64,000 bases of DNA from CAVHXA01 sp963639765 (GTDB lineage: Bacteria > Bacillota > Clostridia > Oscillospirales > Oscillospiraceae), in contig CAVHXA010000002.1 of the NCBI GenBank assembly GCA_963639765.1, positions 62,001 through 126,000 of the forward strand, in the 5' to 3' direction. Below are positions 18,102 to 27,345 of this stretch, piece by piece; position 1 is the stretch's first letter, and each line of letters begins with the position of its first letter. The notes under the pieces were generated by a model that did not search any database, was not told the DNA's origin, and worked only from the letters and a program-made list of their open reading frames with translations. A program made the translations under genes and the position numbers.

Positions 18102-19289
18102 ATGAAAGTTCTGGTTATCAATGCGGGCAGCTCTTCACTGAAGTATCAGCTGATGGATCCCGCCACCGGCAGCGTGTTTGCCAAGGGTCTTTGTGAACGT
18201 ATCGGCATCGATGGCGCGCTGACGCACAAGGTCCCCGACAAGGGCCTCAAATACGAAACCGCTCTGGCCATGCCCACCCACGCAGAAGCCATTCAGGCCG
18301 TGCTCAACATTCTGGTAGATCCCGAAAAAGGCGTGATCGGCTCCACAGATGAAATCGATGCTGTTGGCCATCGCGTGGTCCACGGCGGCAAGATCTTTAC
18401 CGATTCGTGCCTGATCACCGACGAAGTCAAAAAAGGCATTGAAGCGTGCAAGCCTCTGGCTCCCCTGCACAACGGTGCCAACCTGCTTGGCATTGAGGCC
18501 TGTGAAAAGGCCATGGCCGGCAAGCCGCAGGTTGCCGTATTCGACACTGCCTTCCATATGACCATGCCTGCCAAGGCTTATATGTATGCCGTTCCCTACA
18601 GCTGGTACGACGACTGCTCGGTCCGCCGCTATGGCTTCCACGGCACCTCCCACAAATACGTTGCCGGTCGTGTAAAGGCCATTTTGGGTACCGATACCTT
18701 CAAGCAGATCAACTGCCACCTTGGCAACGGTTCCTCTCTGTCTGCCATTCTCAACGGCGAATGCCAGGACACTTCCATGGGTCTGACTCCCCTTGCAGGC
18801 GTTCCCATGGGCACCCGCTGCGGTGATATCGACGCCTCAGTTGTTCAGTATATGACACAGGTCACCGATATGGATATGGATACGGTAATTAACGCGCTGA
18901 ACAAAAAATCCGGCGTGCTCGGTCTGTCTGAGGTTTCCTCCGATTTCCGTGATCTCGACGACGCTGCCGAGGCCGGCAACAGCAAGGCCGCTTTGGCTCT
19001 GGACAAATTTGCCTATGAGGTTCGCAAATACATCGGTTCTTATGCAGCCGCGCTGAACGGCGTAGATGTAATCACCTTTACTGCCGGCATCGGTGAAAAC
19101 TCCGCCTCCATGCGCGCACGGATCTGCGAAGGACTCGACTATCTGGGCGTAAAGCTCGACCCCGTCAAAAACAATGTTCGCGGAGAAGAAGCCGTGATTT
19201 CCGCAGACGACTCCAAGGTCAAGGTTCTGGTAATTCCCACCAACGAAGAGCTGATGATTGCGCAGGACACTGCGGCCCTGGTCAGATAA
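18102..19289 (+). CDS. ackA: Acetate kinase
   Basis: Interconverts acetyl phosphate and ADP with acetate and ATP. The 395-residue protein has the N-terminal signature MKVLVINAGSSSLKYQL, the second motif VAVFDTAFHMTM, RRYGFHGTSHKYV and the adenosine-binding TFTAGIGENSASMRARIC. The ATG follows AGGAGA. The usual partner pta is not in the window. Acetate formation fits a fermentative anaerobe. Confidence 0.97.
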   Translation: MKVLVINAGSSSLKYQLMDPATGSVFAKGLCERIGIDGALTHKVPDKGLKYETALAMPTHAEAIQAVLNILVDPEKGVIGSTDEIDAVGHRVVHGGKIFTDSCLITDEVKKGIEACKPLAPLHNGANLLGIEACEKAMAGKPQVAVFDTAFHMTMPAKAYMYAVPYSWYDDCSVRRYGFHGTSHKYVAGRVKAILGTDTFKQINCHLGNGSSLSAILNGECQDTSMGLTPLAGVPMGTRCGDIDASVVQYMTQVTDMDMDTVINALNKKSGVLGLSEVSSDFRDLDDAAEAGNSKAALALDKFAYEVRKYIGSYAAALNGVDVITFTAGIGENSASMRARICEGLDYLGVKLDPVKNNVRGEEAVISADDSKVKVLVIPTNEELMIAQDTAALVR

Positions 19290-19316
19290 TCGGTCGAAAT
19301 ATCCGCGCGGCGCGTG

Positions 19317-19362
19317 CGTCCCCTCCATACAGACGGTGGTTCTGCTCTGTTGCGAGGGGACG
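19317..19362 (+). other. Hairpin downstream of ackA
   Basis: CGTCCCCTC (19317-19325) is complementary to GAGGGGACG (19354-19362), a 9-bp stem over a 28-nt loop. There is no strong U-run; it may be a weak terminator or processing site before the phospholipid genes. Confidence 0.4.
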
Positions 19363-19489
19363 TTCCATTCCAGGCAAAATCATACGGCTGTAAAAGAAGG
19401 CACCGTCTTCCGAAATGATTCCCGGTCTGTTTTCCCGGCACGGCACAAAACTTGCAGCTGTATTCCTGAAAAAGAAGGGAGGAACCGCC

Positions 19490-20137
19490 ATGAAGCAGAC
19501 AAAACGAAAGTTAAACGGCTTTTACAACTATACCGTTATTCTGACCTATCTCGGTATGCTGGCGGGATTTACAGGCATTGCCCGGATAGCAGACGGCAAA
19601 TATTGGCAGTCGATGCTCTTTCTGATGCTTGCAGGGTTTTGCGACATGTTTGACGGAGCCGTTGCCTCTACAAAAAGCCGTACACAGGACGAAAAGAGAT
19701 TTGGGATCCAGATCGATTCCCTGAGTGATCTGATCTGTTTTGGCGTTCTTCCTGCACTGTTCTGCTATTCCTTCTGCGGAAAGGGCCACATTGTCTTTCT
19801 GATAAGCTGTCTGTATATGCTGTGTGCCCTGATCCGTCTTGCCTATTTCAATGTTCTGGAGGAAAATCGGCAGAAGCAGGAAACCGGAAGCCGTTCTGCA
19901 TATCTGGGCCTCCCCGTTACATCGTCGGCGCTTGTTTTTCCGCTTCTGCTGGCCGGCGGGCAATGGCTTCCAGAGGCGGGAAAATTCCTTGTTCCGACCG
20001 TAGCGGTCTTCATGGCCTTTGCCTTTGTGCTTCCGTTTCAGATAAAAAAGCCCCATTCCGCGGGAAAGATTATCCTTCTGATTGCAGGCCTTGCGGAATT
20101 TTGCCTGCTCCTCTTTTGCGTCGGGTCGGGCGTATGA
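19490..20137 (+). CDS. pssA: CDP-alcohol phosphatidyltransferase, probable phosphatidylserine synthase
   Basis: A 215-residue integral membrane enzyme that would join CDP-diacylglycerol and serine. The CDP-alcohol motif is present as FDGAVASTKSRTQDEKRFG followed by QIDSLSDLICFG, with Ser in place of the usual Arg after DGxxA. About six hydrophobic segments are visible. The ATG follows GGAGG. Its stop overlaps the start of the decarboxylase gene, which together with the size supports PssA over other CDP-alcohol transferases. Confidence 0.85.
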   Translation: MKQTKRKLNGFYNYTVILTYLGMLAGFTGIARIADGKYWQSMLFLMLAGFCDMFDGAVASTKSRTQDEKRFGIQIDSLSDLICFGVLPALFCYSFCGKGHIVFLISCLYMLCALIRLAYFNVLEENRQKQETGSRSAYLGLPVTSSALVFPLLLAGGQWLPEAGKFLVPTVAVFMAFAFVLPFQIKKPHSAGKIILLIAGLAEFCLLLFCVGSGV

Positions 20138-21030
20138 AAAAAGACGCTCTGTTCATACGCTTCCTTTACGGCACAGCGATCGGTCGATGCGTATTGAAGC
20201 TGCTTGTTCAGCCCTGGATTTCGGAAGCTGTCGGTCTTTATCTGCGATCCCGTCTTTCGCACTGGCTTATAGACATATACATCAGGCGTAATGCAATCGA
20301 CATGCGTGGATATCCGGACCAACAGTATCGTTCATTTAATGATTTCTTCACGAGAAAACGGGAAAACGCCCCCGATGCGGCTCTGTCCGACCTTATAAGT
20401 CCCTGCGATGCATATCTGACCATTCATCCAATCGACAGCAACTGCATCTACCACATAAAGCACACGGATTACAGCCTCGATCAGCTGCTGGACGATTCTG
20501 CGCTTGCCGGGGAATTTGCAGGCGGCATCTGCCTTATGTTTCGTCTGACTCCGCAGAATTATCATCGATATTGTTATGTCTGCAGCGGAACCATAGAACA
20601 AACGAGAAGGATCGCCGGCTGTCTGCACTGTGTCCGTCCGATTGCCTATAACCGTATCCCCGTCTTTACGCAGAACACCAGGGAATACACGGTAATCCGT
20701 TCGCCTGAATTGGGCCGGGTTGTTCAGATGGAAATCGGCGCACTGCTTGTCGGAAGAATCAAAAATCATCTCTTCGTCGGCAGCGCTGCAAAGGGCTCTG
20801 AAAAAGGTTTTTTTGAATTCGGCGGTTCCACAATTATCGTCTTATTAAAGAAAAACACAGTCACACCTGATGCAGCAATATCCGAAAATTCCCGATGCGG
20901 AGTGGAAACGCAGGTTTGTCTTGGAATGAAGATTGGAGAAATACTGTCTGATGAATACATTACGCAGCCGGATCAACCGCTGGATTCCGCAATACGCAAG
21001 GCTTCCTCTGATTGTCGCGGCCCTTTATAA
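20134..21030 (+). CDS. psd: Phosphatidylserine decarboxylase proenzyme
   Basis: Converts phosphatidylserine to phosphatidylethanolamine. The 298-residue proenzyme contains FNDFFTRKRENAPD, ISPCDAYLT, RLTPQNYHRYCYV and FEFGGSTIIVLL, where self-cleavage at GGST generates the pyruvoyl group. The ATG overlaps the pssA stop (ATGA), indicating coupling. Its last 80 nt overlap the PAP2 gene in another frame. Confidence 0.92.
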   Translation: MKKDALFIRFLYGTAIGRCVLKLLVQPWISEAVGLYLRSRLSHWLIDIYIRRNAIDMRGYPDQQYRSFNDFFTRKRENAPDAALSDLISPCDAYLTIHPIDSNCIYHIKHTDYSLDQLLDDSALAGEFAGGICLMFRLTPQNYHRYCYVCSGTIEQTRRIAGCLHCVRPIAYNRIPVFTQNTREYTVIRSPELGRVVQMEIGALLVGRIKNHLFVGSAAKGSEKGFFEFGGSTIIVLLKKNTVTPDAAISENSRCGVETQVCLGMKIGEILSDEYITQPDQPLDSAIRKASSDCRGPL

Positions 21031-21580
21031 TTTCTCTGTCTACTACATAAGCCGGCTGATTGCCTCGGATAAGCCGCACTTTGATTTTACGCTTGATTTC
21101 GACAGAGCAGTTCCCATTGTTCCGTGGACAATCCTGCTGTATTGGGGCTGCTACCTGTTCTGGATCGTCAACTATATCCTGTGCAGCCGCCCAAGTAAAA
21201 ATCGGGCATACAGATTCCTTTCGGCCGATCTGCTTGGAAAAACCGTCTGTTTCTTCTTTTATGTTTTTTTGCCGACGATACGCGTCCGGCCGCAAATTGA
21301 CGGCAGCGATATTTTCAGTTGTCTGCTGCGCGTACTCTATGCGATCGATACGCCGGATAATCTGTTTCCGTCCATTCACTGTTTCGTCAGCTGGCTATGT
21401 TATATAGGCATGCGCAGAGATCCGGAATACTCGCTGAAATATCGCGTATTCTCACTGATATTTGCAATTGCCGTATGCATCTCTACGCTGACAACCGGGC
21501 AACATGTTGTTGTCGATGTTCTATCCGGCGTCGCATTGGCAGAAATATGCTTTTTCCTGACAAATAAGCTTGTCCGGTAA
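20951..21580 (+). CDS. PAP2-family membrane phosphatase
   Basis: A 209-residue polytopic membrane protein. The PAP2 catalytic motifs are reduced but visible: NLFPSIHCFVSW (PSxH) and TTGQHVVVDVLSG (the HxxxD motif). It could dephosphorylate a lipid phosphate such as phosphatidate or phosphatidylglycerophosphate, or act as an inositol-type transferase. ATG 20951 is preferred; a TTG at 20933 is possible. It overlaps psd by 80 nt and ends the phospholipid operon. Confidence 0.78.
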   Translation: MNTLRSRINRWIPQYARLPLIVAALYNFSVYYISRLIASDKPHFDFTLDFDRAVPIVPWTILLYWGCYLFWIVNYILCSRPSKNRAYRFLSADLLGKTVCFFFYVFLPTIRVRPQIDGSDIFSCLLRVLYAIDTPDNLFPSIHCFVSWLCYIGMRRDPEYSLKYRVFSLIFAIAVCISTLTTGQHVVVDVLSGVALAEICFFLTNKLVR

Positions 21581-21623
21581 AGTTTGTACGCACTGCAAAT
21601 CAGATTACATTTCAGTGTCAGCC

Positions 21624-21653
21624 GGAGAAAATCACAAGTTTCGTGATTTCTCC
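21624..21653 (+). repeat. Hairpin family copy 2
   Basis: GGAGAAAATCAC / GTGATTTCTCC with one bulged A. It has the same arm sequence as the hairpins at 50157 and 59456. It lies between the PAP2 gene and a stronger terminator. Confidence 0.7.
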
Positions 21654-21670
21654 CTCTGGAAAACAGAAGG

Positions 21671-21702
21671 CCGCCCCGGGCTGCTTCCCGGAGCGGTCTT
21701 TT
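21671..21702 (+). terminator. Terminator of pssA-psd-PAP2 operon
   Basis: CCGCCCCGGG / CCCGGAGCGG, a 10-position stem with one mismatch, followed by TCTTTTC. Confidence 0.8.
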
Positions 21703-21797
21703 CTGTGAGTCCGGCTTTCCATCCCGGAAAATTCATCTGCATTGCGCTGTGTGCAAGGAAAGCTGCGTTTGGCAACAAAGGTTCGCGTATGTGTTTT

Positions 21798-23795
21798 TCA
21801 GCCTTCTATCTGGTCATCAAACTCCACATCGTTTTCTTCAAGAGAATGCTGCCCGGTATAAAGTTCATAATATTTTCCGCCTTTTTCCAGGAGCTCATGA
21901 TGGCTGCCAAATTCGATAATCTCGCCAGCCTCAATTACGGCAATCTTGGTAGCGCTACGTACAGTGCTCAGGCGATGTGCGATGATAAATACGGTTCTGC
22001 CTTCAAGCAGACGATCGATTCCCTTCTGGATAACCTGTTCCGTCCTTGTGTCGATAGAAGAGGTTGCCTCGTCCATAATCAGAACCGGCGGTTTGGCCAC
22101 AGCTGCGCGAGAGATGTTCAGCAGCTGACGCTGCCCCTGTGAAAGATTGGAGCCGTCGCCCGTAATCTCGGTGTTGAAACCGTCCGGCAGACCCATGATA
22201 AAGTCGTAGGCGTTGGCTGTACGTGCAGCCTCGATACATTCTTCGTCGGTTGCGTCAAGGCGCCCGTAACGGATATTTTCCATGATGGTCCCGGAAAACA
22301 GGTGTGTATCCTGCAGAATGACCACCATACTGCGGCGCAGATCGTCTTTTTTGATGTTCCGCACATCGATGCCATCGTATAGAATCTGTCCGGAGTTTAC
22401 GTCGTAGAAACGGTTGATCAGGTTGGTGATGGTTGTTTTTCCCGCACCGGTTGAGCCAACAAAGGCAATCTTCTGTCCCGGAAGAGCTTCTACGCTCAGG
22501 TGCTTAAGCACCGGTTTTCCTTCTATGTAGCTGAAGCAGATATCCTGCACCTGCACATGCCCCTGCATGGGAATCATCTTGCCTGCATCGTTCCAGCTCA
22601 GGCTGCCGTCCGGGTTGGTTTGCAGAGTAACTGTTCCCTCGTCGACCTCCTGCGGGGTATCCATCACGTTAAAAATCCGTTCGGCGCCGGCAATGGCACT
22701 CATCAGTGAAACAACCTGGTTGGAAACCTGGTTGATTGGCATTGCCACCTGCTTTGTGTAGGTCAGGAAGGTGCCCAATGCGCCAACGGTGAAGGTGACA
22801 CCGCCAATACTGCCGGTTCCCCTGAGCACCATGATTGCGCCGGCTACGGTGGTCACGGCGTAGGCCACACACATAAACTGATGCAGTACGGGCATAATAA
22901 TCATGCCATAGTATTGGGCGTTGATTGCCGCCTCCCGGTATTCCACATTGCGGCGATCGAATTCCTGCTGTGCCGAGTTTTCGTAGGTAAAGGCCTTGAC
23001 TACGCGAATGCCTTCGACCATCTCTTCTACATAGGCATTTACTGAGCCGAGTGCCTTTTGCTGCAGCTTGTACATTTTCTTGCTTTTTGCCCCGATATGT
23101 TTCACGATGAAATAGTCGATAATCAAAGCCAGAAGAGTAAACAGAAACAGCTTGTAGTTGAGATAAAGCATAATCCCGATTGTACCGGCAAACGTGATAA
23201 TCGAGGATATGAATGTGAGGATCGTGTTTTCCAGGGCCATCTGGACAGAATCTGCATCGTTGGTAAACCTGGACATGATCTCGCCGTTGTTGTTCTGGTC
23301 GTAGTATGAAATAGGCAGAGCCTGCAGCTTGTCAAACAGATCACGACGCAGCCTGTTGATAGCCCGCTGACTCACACGCACCATCGTAATGGACTGACCG
23401 TAATTGCAGACAATACCCAGCAGATAAATGCCGGCCAGTGTCAGCAGCGTTCTGTCCAGACCGCTCCAGTCTTTTTGTGCGCTTCCGATGTTCGGTACGA
23501 TGTAGTCATCGATGATGGGCTTTAAGAAGTAGCTGGCTGCAAGGTTGCATACCGAGGCACCCAGCATAAAGGCAATAGCCAGAAACAGCAGTGCACGATA
23601 GTTCATCACATAGCCCATCAGCCGCCGCAGGGTACCCTTTGTGTCTTTGGGCTTGCGATAGTCCTTTCCGCCGCCCGGTCCACGGTTGTTCGAGCCCTTT
23701 ACACGATAGTCGCCGTCGTCTTCTTCTTTGGTTTCTTCAGAGCCCTTGGCGCTGGTATCCACAGCCGGGGCTTTGGTTTGTTTTTCATTCGCCAT
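21798..23795 (-). CDS. ABC exporter, fused permease-ATPase subunit 2
   Basis: A 665-residue half-transporter. A charged Gly/Lys/Glu-rich cytoplasmic N-terminus of about 75 residues comes first, then six membrane segments, then the ABC domain. The ABC domain has Walker A GSTGAGKTT, signature NLSQGQRQLL, Walker B VLIMDEAT and the H-loop AHRLS. It resembles the BmrCD/LmrCD-type heterodimeric multidrug exporters. The ATG at 23795 lies within the end of the upstream partner gene (11-nt overlap), so the two subunits are made together. Substrate unknown. Confidence 0.92.
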   Translation of the reverse strand: MANEKQTKAPAVDTSAKGSEETKEEDDGDYRVKGSNNRGPGGGKDYRKPKDTKGTLRRLMGYVMNYRALLFLAIAFMLGASVCNLAASYFLKPIIDDYIVPNIGSAQKDWSGLDRTLLTLAGIYLLGIVCNYGQSITMVRVSQRAINRLRRDLFDKLQALPISYYDQNNNGEIMSRFTNDADSVQMALENTILTFISSIITFAGTIGIMLYLNYKLFLFTLLALIIDYFIVKHIGAKSKKMYKLQQKALGSVNAYVEEMVEGIRVVKAFTYENSAQQEFDRRNVEYREAAINAQYYGMIIMPVLHQFMCVAYAVTTVAGAIMVLRGTGSIGGVTFTVGALGTFLTYTKQVAMPINQVSNQVVSLMSAIAGAERIFNVMDTPQEVDEGTVTLQTNPDGSLSWNDAGKMIPMQGHVQVQDICFSYIEGKPVLKHLSVEALPGQKIAFVGSTGAGKTTITNLINRFYDVNSGQILYDGIDVRNIKKDDLRRSMVVILQDTHLFSGTIMENIRYGRLDATDEECIEAARTANAYDFIMGLPDGFNTEITGDGSNLSQGQRQLLNISRAAVAKPPVLIMDEATSSIDTRTEQVIQKGIDRLLEGRTVFIIAHRLSTVRSATKIAVIEAGEIIEFGSHHELLEKGGKYYELYTGQHSLEENDVEFDDQIEG

Positions 23796-25527
23796 CGTCC
23801 AAGGTATCTCCTTCCTGCTGAGAATCATATATGTCGCGATAAACCTGGCAGCGCTGCATAAGCTCCTCGTGCGTGCCCATATCGTTGAGCTGCCCCTTGT
23901 CAAGCACAATGATCTGGTCGGCATATTGCACCGAGCTGATACGCTGAGCAATCAGCAGAACTGTTGTGTTTTTGTACTTGTTGTAGAAGGTTTCACGTAT
24001 TTTCCCCTCGGTAGCAGAGTCAACGGCCGAGGTGGAGTCGTCAAGAATCAGAATGGACGGATTCTTCAGCATGGCACGTCCGATGCAAAGGCGCTGCTTC
24101 TGTCCGCCGGAAACGTTTACACCGCCCTGATCAATTTCGGTGTCAAGTCCCTCAGGGAAGCGACTGATAAATTCATAGGCCTGGCTGTCTTTCGCCGCCT
24201 CAAGCAGTGTTCCGTCGTTGCCCCCCGGAGCACCCCACTGGAGATTATCCCGAATGGTTCCGGAGAACAGTACATTATTTTGCAGAACCATTCCAATGTT
24301 TTCGCGCAGGTGCTGCAGGTCGTAATCCCGGACATCCTTCCCGTCAACCAGAACCCGGCCCTGTGTCGGATCGTAGAATCGCGGAATCAAACTGACCATG
24401 GTGGTCTTGCCTACGCCTGTAGCGCCTACAATGGCAACAAAGCTCCCGGCCTTGATTGTAAAGCTCAGGTCGTTGAGCACCATGCCCTTGCGGTCAGACT
24501 GAGGATAGCGGAAGGATACGTGGTCGAAGGTGATCTCTCCCTTCAGCCGTCTTTCGCTGCCCTCCATGGCTCCTTCAATATCGGGCTTGTGGTCAAGCAC
24601 CTCAACCACACGTTCTGCCGAAGCGCGGGCCTGAGTCATCTGCGTGAGCACCATGGAAAACATCATCACCGACATCAGGATGTTGTTGAGGTAGGAAATA
24701 AAGCTCATCAGCTCTCCTGAAAGCAGTGCCTCGTTTCCGCACATCCGGCCTCCAATGAAATACAGCGTCAGAGTGGTAGCGTTGAGCACAAAGGTGGTGC
24801 AGGGGTTCATTACCATAATCCGCTTAAGAGCAGACATGGCAGTGTTGGTAAGGTCATCGTTGGATTTTTTGAATTTCTGCTTTTCGTAGTCGGTGCGGAC
24901 AAAGGTCTTAACCACGCGAATGGCAATCAGGTTTTCCTGCACCGCAGCATTCAGGTTGTCGAATTTGGTCTGCAGCAGCAAAAACAGGTGACGCGTGAAT
25001 TTCATTACCATCAGCACCACAAACAGCAGTGCGGGAATGGCTACAAAAAAGATCATCGAGAGCTTCCAGTTTTGCAGCAGGCAGATTGTGAGTGAGGCAA
25101 TGAGCAGGCTTGGTGCACGAACCAGCACCCGTACAATCTGCATGGCCGTCTCCTGCATACGCTTAACATCGGTAGTTGTACGCGTAACCAGAGAAGCGGT
25201 TGAGAATTGGTCAATGTCAGCAAAGGAAAAGGTCTGAATCTTGTCGAAAATAGCCTTTCGCACGTTGTATCCAAATCCCTGTGAGGCCTTTGCCGAATAC
25301 CTTGCGCTTAATACTCCGCTGACCAGACCGACAGCAGACACCAGAACCATCGCAGAACCGACCAGATAGATGTAGGTATAGCTTTGGGTGTTGATGCCCC
25401 GGTCTACAATTTCGCCCATCATCATGGGCAGCAGCAGTTCGGCGACGGATTCAAAGACCACAAGAACCGGTGACAGAATAAAGTATTTCTTGTATTGGCC
25501 TATGAACCCCGCCAGTCGTTTGAGCAT
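23785..25527 (-). CDS. ABC exporter, fused permease-ATPase subunit 1
   Basis: A 580-residue half-transporter beginning MLKRLAGFIGQYKKYF, with six predicted membrane segments. Its ABC domain has Walker A GATGVGKTT, signature NVSGGQKQRL, Walker B ILILDDSTSAVD and a switch region with AQRIS. Asp replaces Glu after Walker B and Gln replaces His in the H-loop, marks of a degenerate site in a heterodimer; the partner has the canonical residues. AAAGGAGG precedes the ATG. A long structured leader with a terminator lies upstream. Confidence 0.93.
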   Translation of the reverse strand: MLKRLAGFIGQYKKYFILSPVLVVFESVAELLLPMMMGEIVDRGINTQSYTYIYLVGSAMVLVSAVGLVSGVLSARYSAKASQGFGYNVRKAIFDKIQTFSFADIDQFSTASLVTRTTTDVKRMQETAMQIVRVLVRAPSLLIASLTICLLQNWKLSMIFFVAIPALLFVVLMVMKFTRHLFLLLQTKFDNLNAAVQENLIAIRVVKTFVRTDYEKQKFKKSNDDLTNTAMSALKRIMVMNPCTTFVLNATTLTLYFIGGRMCGNEALLSGELMSFISYLNNILMSVMMFSMVLTQMTQARASAERVVEVLDHKPDIEGAMEGSERRLKGEITFDHVSFRYPQSDRKGMVLNDLSFTIKAGSFVAIVGATGVGKTTMVSLIPRFYDPTQGRVLVDGKDVRDYDLQHLRENIGMVLQNNVLFSGTIRDNLQWGAPGGNDGTLLEAAKDSQAYEFISRFPEGLDTEIDQGGVNVSGGQKQRLCIGRAMLKNPSILILDDSTSAVDSATEGKIRETFYNKYKNTTVLLIAQRISSVQYADQIIVLDKGQLNDMGTHEELMQRCQVYRDIYDSQQEGDTLDDGE

Positions 25528-25635
25528 AGAATATCCTCCTTTGGCGTGATCACGCCGGGTTTGGAGCTCTGCTGTCATCTCTGCCTGCAGCGACAGGCGA
25601 TTTTATGCAGCATTGCCATAATTACACACGGTCAG

Positions 25636-25745
25636 AAAAAAACCGGAACCGCCGATCCGGTTTCCCAGCGCGGTTCCTGCCTCGTCCGGCCACTGCATTT
25701 GTGTGGTAGTGTCAGGCCGACAAAATGATTTGCTACCTAACAATC
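25636..25745 (-). promoter_or_regulatory. Attenuator-like leader of the ABC exporter operon
   Basis: In the minus-strand transcript, plus 56-62 (relative to 25600) pairs with 41-47: AACCGGA / TCCGGTT followed by seven Us, an intrinsic terminator. The alternative pairing 25645-25652 with 25670-25677 (GGAACCGC / GCGGTTCC, 8 bp) uses overlapping bases and would exclude the terminator. An upstream hairpin (GGTAG / CTACC enclosing TGTC / GACA) lies near the 5' end. A four-codon open frame (Met-Ile-Val-Arg) begins almost at the predicted start site. Confidence 0.55.
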
Positions 25746-25751
25746 ATTCTT

Positions 25752-25780
25752 ATTTTATCGTTATCCTGTCCGCTTGTCAA
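25752..25780 (-). promoter_or_regulatory. Promoter of the ABC exporter operon
   Basis: Minus strand TTGACA (25775-25780), exactly 17 nt, TAAAAT (25752-25757). It gives a leader of about 215 nt before the first ABC gene. Confidence 0.8.
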
Positions 25781-25911
25781 TAGAAATTCCCAAATTCTTT
25801 CGAAATCTACATTTTCCCGAATTGACCCCGCCTTCTCGCTTTTTGTTTGTCTGTTTCGAACAATTCGTATGCGAAAAACCGGGCGCGGCCTGTCTTTCTC
25901 AGCCGTCTGCC

Positions 25912-26571
25912 TCAGCTCCAGTCTATCGGTTTCTGCCCATACAGAGTAAAAAAACTGTTGGCCTGTGAAAAAGGACGCGAGCCGAAAAAACCCCTGTGCG
26001 CGGAAAGAGGGCTCGGGTGTGCGCTGCAAACAGTCAGGCGCGGGTATATACTTGCTGTCAGCGGAAGCTTTTTCTGCGCGTGCCTTCCCCACAGAAAAAA
26101 GGCAACAGGCTGCCTGAGCTCTGTCAGACCGGCAATCAAGGCATCGGTCAGACTCTGCCAGCCGAGGCTCTCGTGGCTTAATGCAGTCCCGGCCCGCACG
26201 GTCAGCACGGTGTTGAGCAGCAGCACGCCCTGTTCGGCCCAGTCTGTGAGATCTCCGGTGCTGCGCACAACGCCGAGGTCATCTGCCAGCTCACGATAAA
26301 TGTTGCGCAGACTCGGAGGCAATACCGAACCCGCAGGTACCGAAAAGCTGAGTCCCATAGCCTGCCTAGGCTCATGATAAGGGTCCTGTCCAAGAATGAC
26401 AACTCGCACCTCCTTCGGTGGCGTAAGAGTCAATGCCCGAAACACCAGATTTTCCGGCGGATAGACCGTCTCGTCTCTATAGACCGCCTGTGCGGCCTGC
26501 CTGAGACGTTCCCATATCTCAGAACGCAGATAATTCTGCAGCATCGGCTGCCATGCAGCTGGAATCTCCAT
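25912..26571 (-). CDS. ung: Uracil-DNA glycosylase
   Basis: Removes uracil from DNA in base excision repair. The 219-residue enzyme carries the water-activating loop VVILGQDPYHEPRQAMG, the uracil-binding LLLNTVLTVRAG and the minor-groove loop AHPSPLSAHRGFFG, all family A Ung motifs. Length is typical. It is a single gene. The 378 nt upstream (26572-26949) hold no other gene; they carry the promoter of the next plus-strand gene. Confidence 0.97.
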   Translation of the reverse strand: MEIPAAWQPMLQNYLRSEIWERLRQAAQAVYRDETVYPPENLVFRALTLTPPKEVRVVILGQDPYHEPRQAMGLSFSVPAGSVLPPSLRNIYRELADDLGVVRSTGDLTDWAEQGVLLLNTVLTVRAGTALSHESLGWQSLTDALIAGLTELRQPVAFFLWGRHAQKKLPLTASIYPRLTVCSAHPSPLSAHRGFFGSRPFSQANSFFTLYGQKPIDWS

Positions 26572-26833
26572 ACCCTACCCCCGTTTCTCCGTATCGTCGC
26601 TTTCGTATGTCAACCGCTCTGCTTTTGTTGCTCAGACACCTCCCCGGCCTTGTTGCGCCTGCGTGAAATCCCGAGCCTTCAATTCGAAAGGTTGCCGGGT
26701 AAAGCAGCACTGCCGCGTCCGTTGGCAGTAAGAAAATCAGGACCGCCTTCCGGCAGTTTTACCGGATGTCCCGATCTCATTATATAAGAGAATCCCGGTC
26801 TGAGCAAGCAGGCTTTCTTTGTCTGCCGCCATC

Positions 26834-26862
26834 TTTACACGCTCTGTCTGCAATGATATAAT
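26834..26862 (+). promoter_or_regulatory. Promoter of the PH-domain/methyltransferase pair
   Basis: TTTACA (26834-26839), 17-nt spacer, TATAAT (26857-26862). Confidence 0.75.
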
Positions 26863-26949
26863 TGTATCAAACAGGCTTAAGGCAGCGCCGCGCAATTCGA
26901 CTGATGCCTTAACAATTGCGGCTATACCGCAGATCGGAGGAATTATTCC

Positions 26950-27345
26950 ATGACCAGTCAGATTGAATATCTCTGGAAGGATCGCAAGCGTTTTTGGGGT
27001 ATGCCCCTTTCTTTTACCCGTTATCGGCTTTCTGCCGACCGGCTGTTCCTCGAAACGGGCCTTCTGAATATGAAAGAAGACGAGATCCTTCTTTATCGCG
27101 TTCGTGATCTGGGTCTGCACATCAGCCTCTGGCAGCGGCTGTGCGGGGTCGGCACCGTTACGATTCTCTCTTCGGACAAATCCAGTCCCACCCTTATTCT
27201 AAAAAATGTCCGTCACCCACGCGAGGTCAAGGAGCTGATCCACAAACAGGTCGAGCAGATGAAAATCGACCGTCGTCTGCGTGTGGGTGAGCTTCTGTCG
27301 GACCAGGATGAAGACAATTGCCCCTCCGACTGCTGTGATGACTGA
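26950..27345 (+). CDS. Bacterial PH-domain protein
   Basis: A 131-residue soluble protein. The region from RFWGMPLSFTRYRLSADRLF through LLYRVRDLGLHISLWQRLCG to REVKELIHKQVEQMK matches the bacterial pleckstrin-homology-like (bPH_2, YdbS/YdbT) pattern. Unlike YdbS it has no membrane segments. The C-terminus is acidic and Cys-containing. GGAGG precedes the ATG. It overlaps the downstream methyltransferase gene by 8 nt. Function unknown. Confidence 0.75.
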   Translation: MTSQIEYLWKDRKRFWGMPLSFTRYRLSADRLFLETGLLNMKEDEILLYRVRDLGLHISLWQRLCGVGTVTILSSDKSSPTLILKNVRHPREVKELIHKQVEQMKIDRRLRVGELLSDQDEDNCPSDCCDD

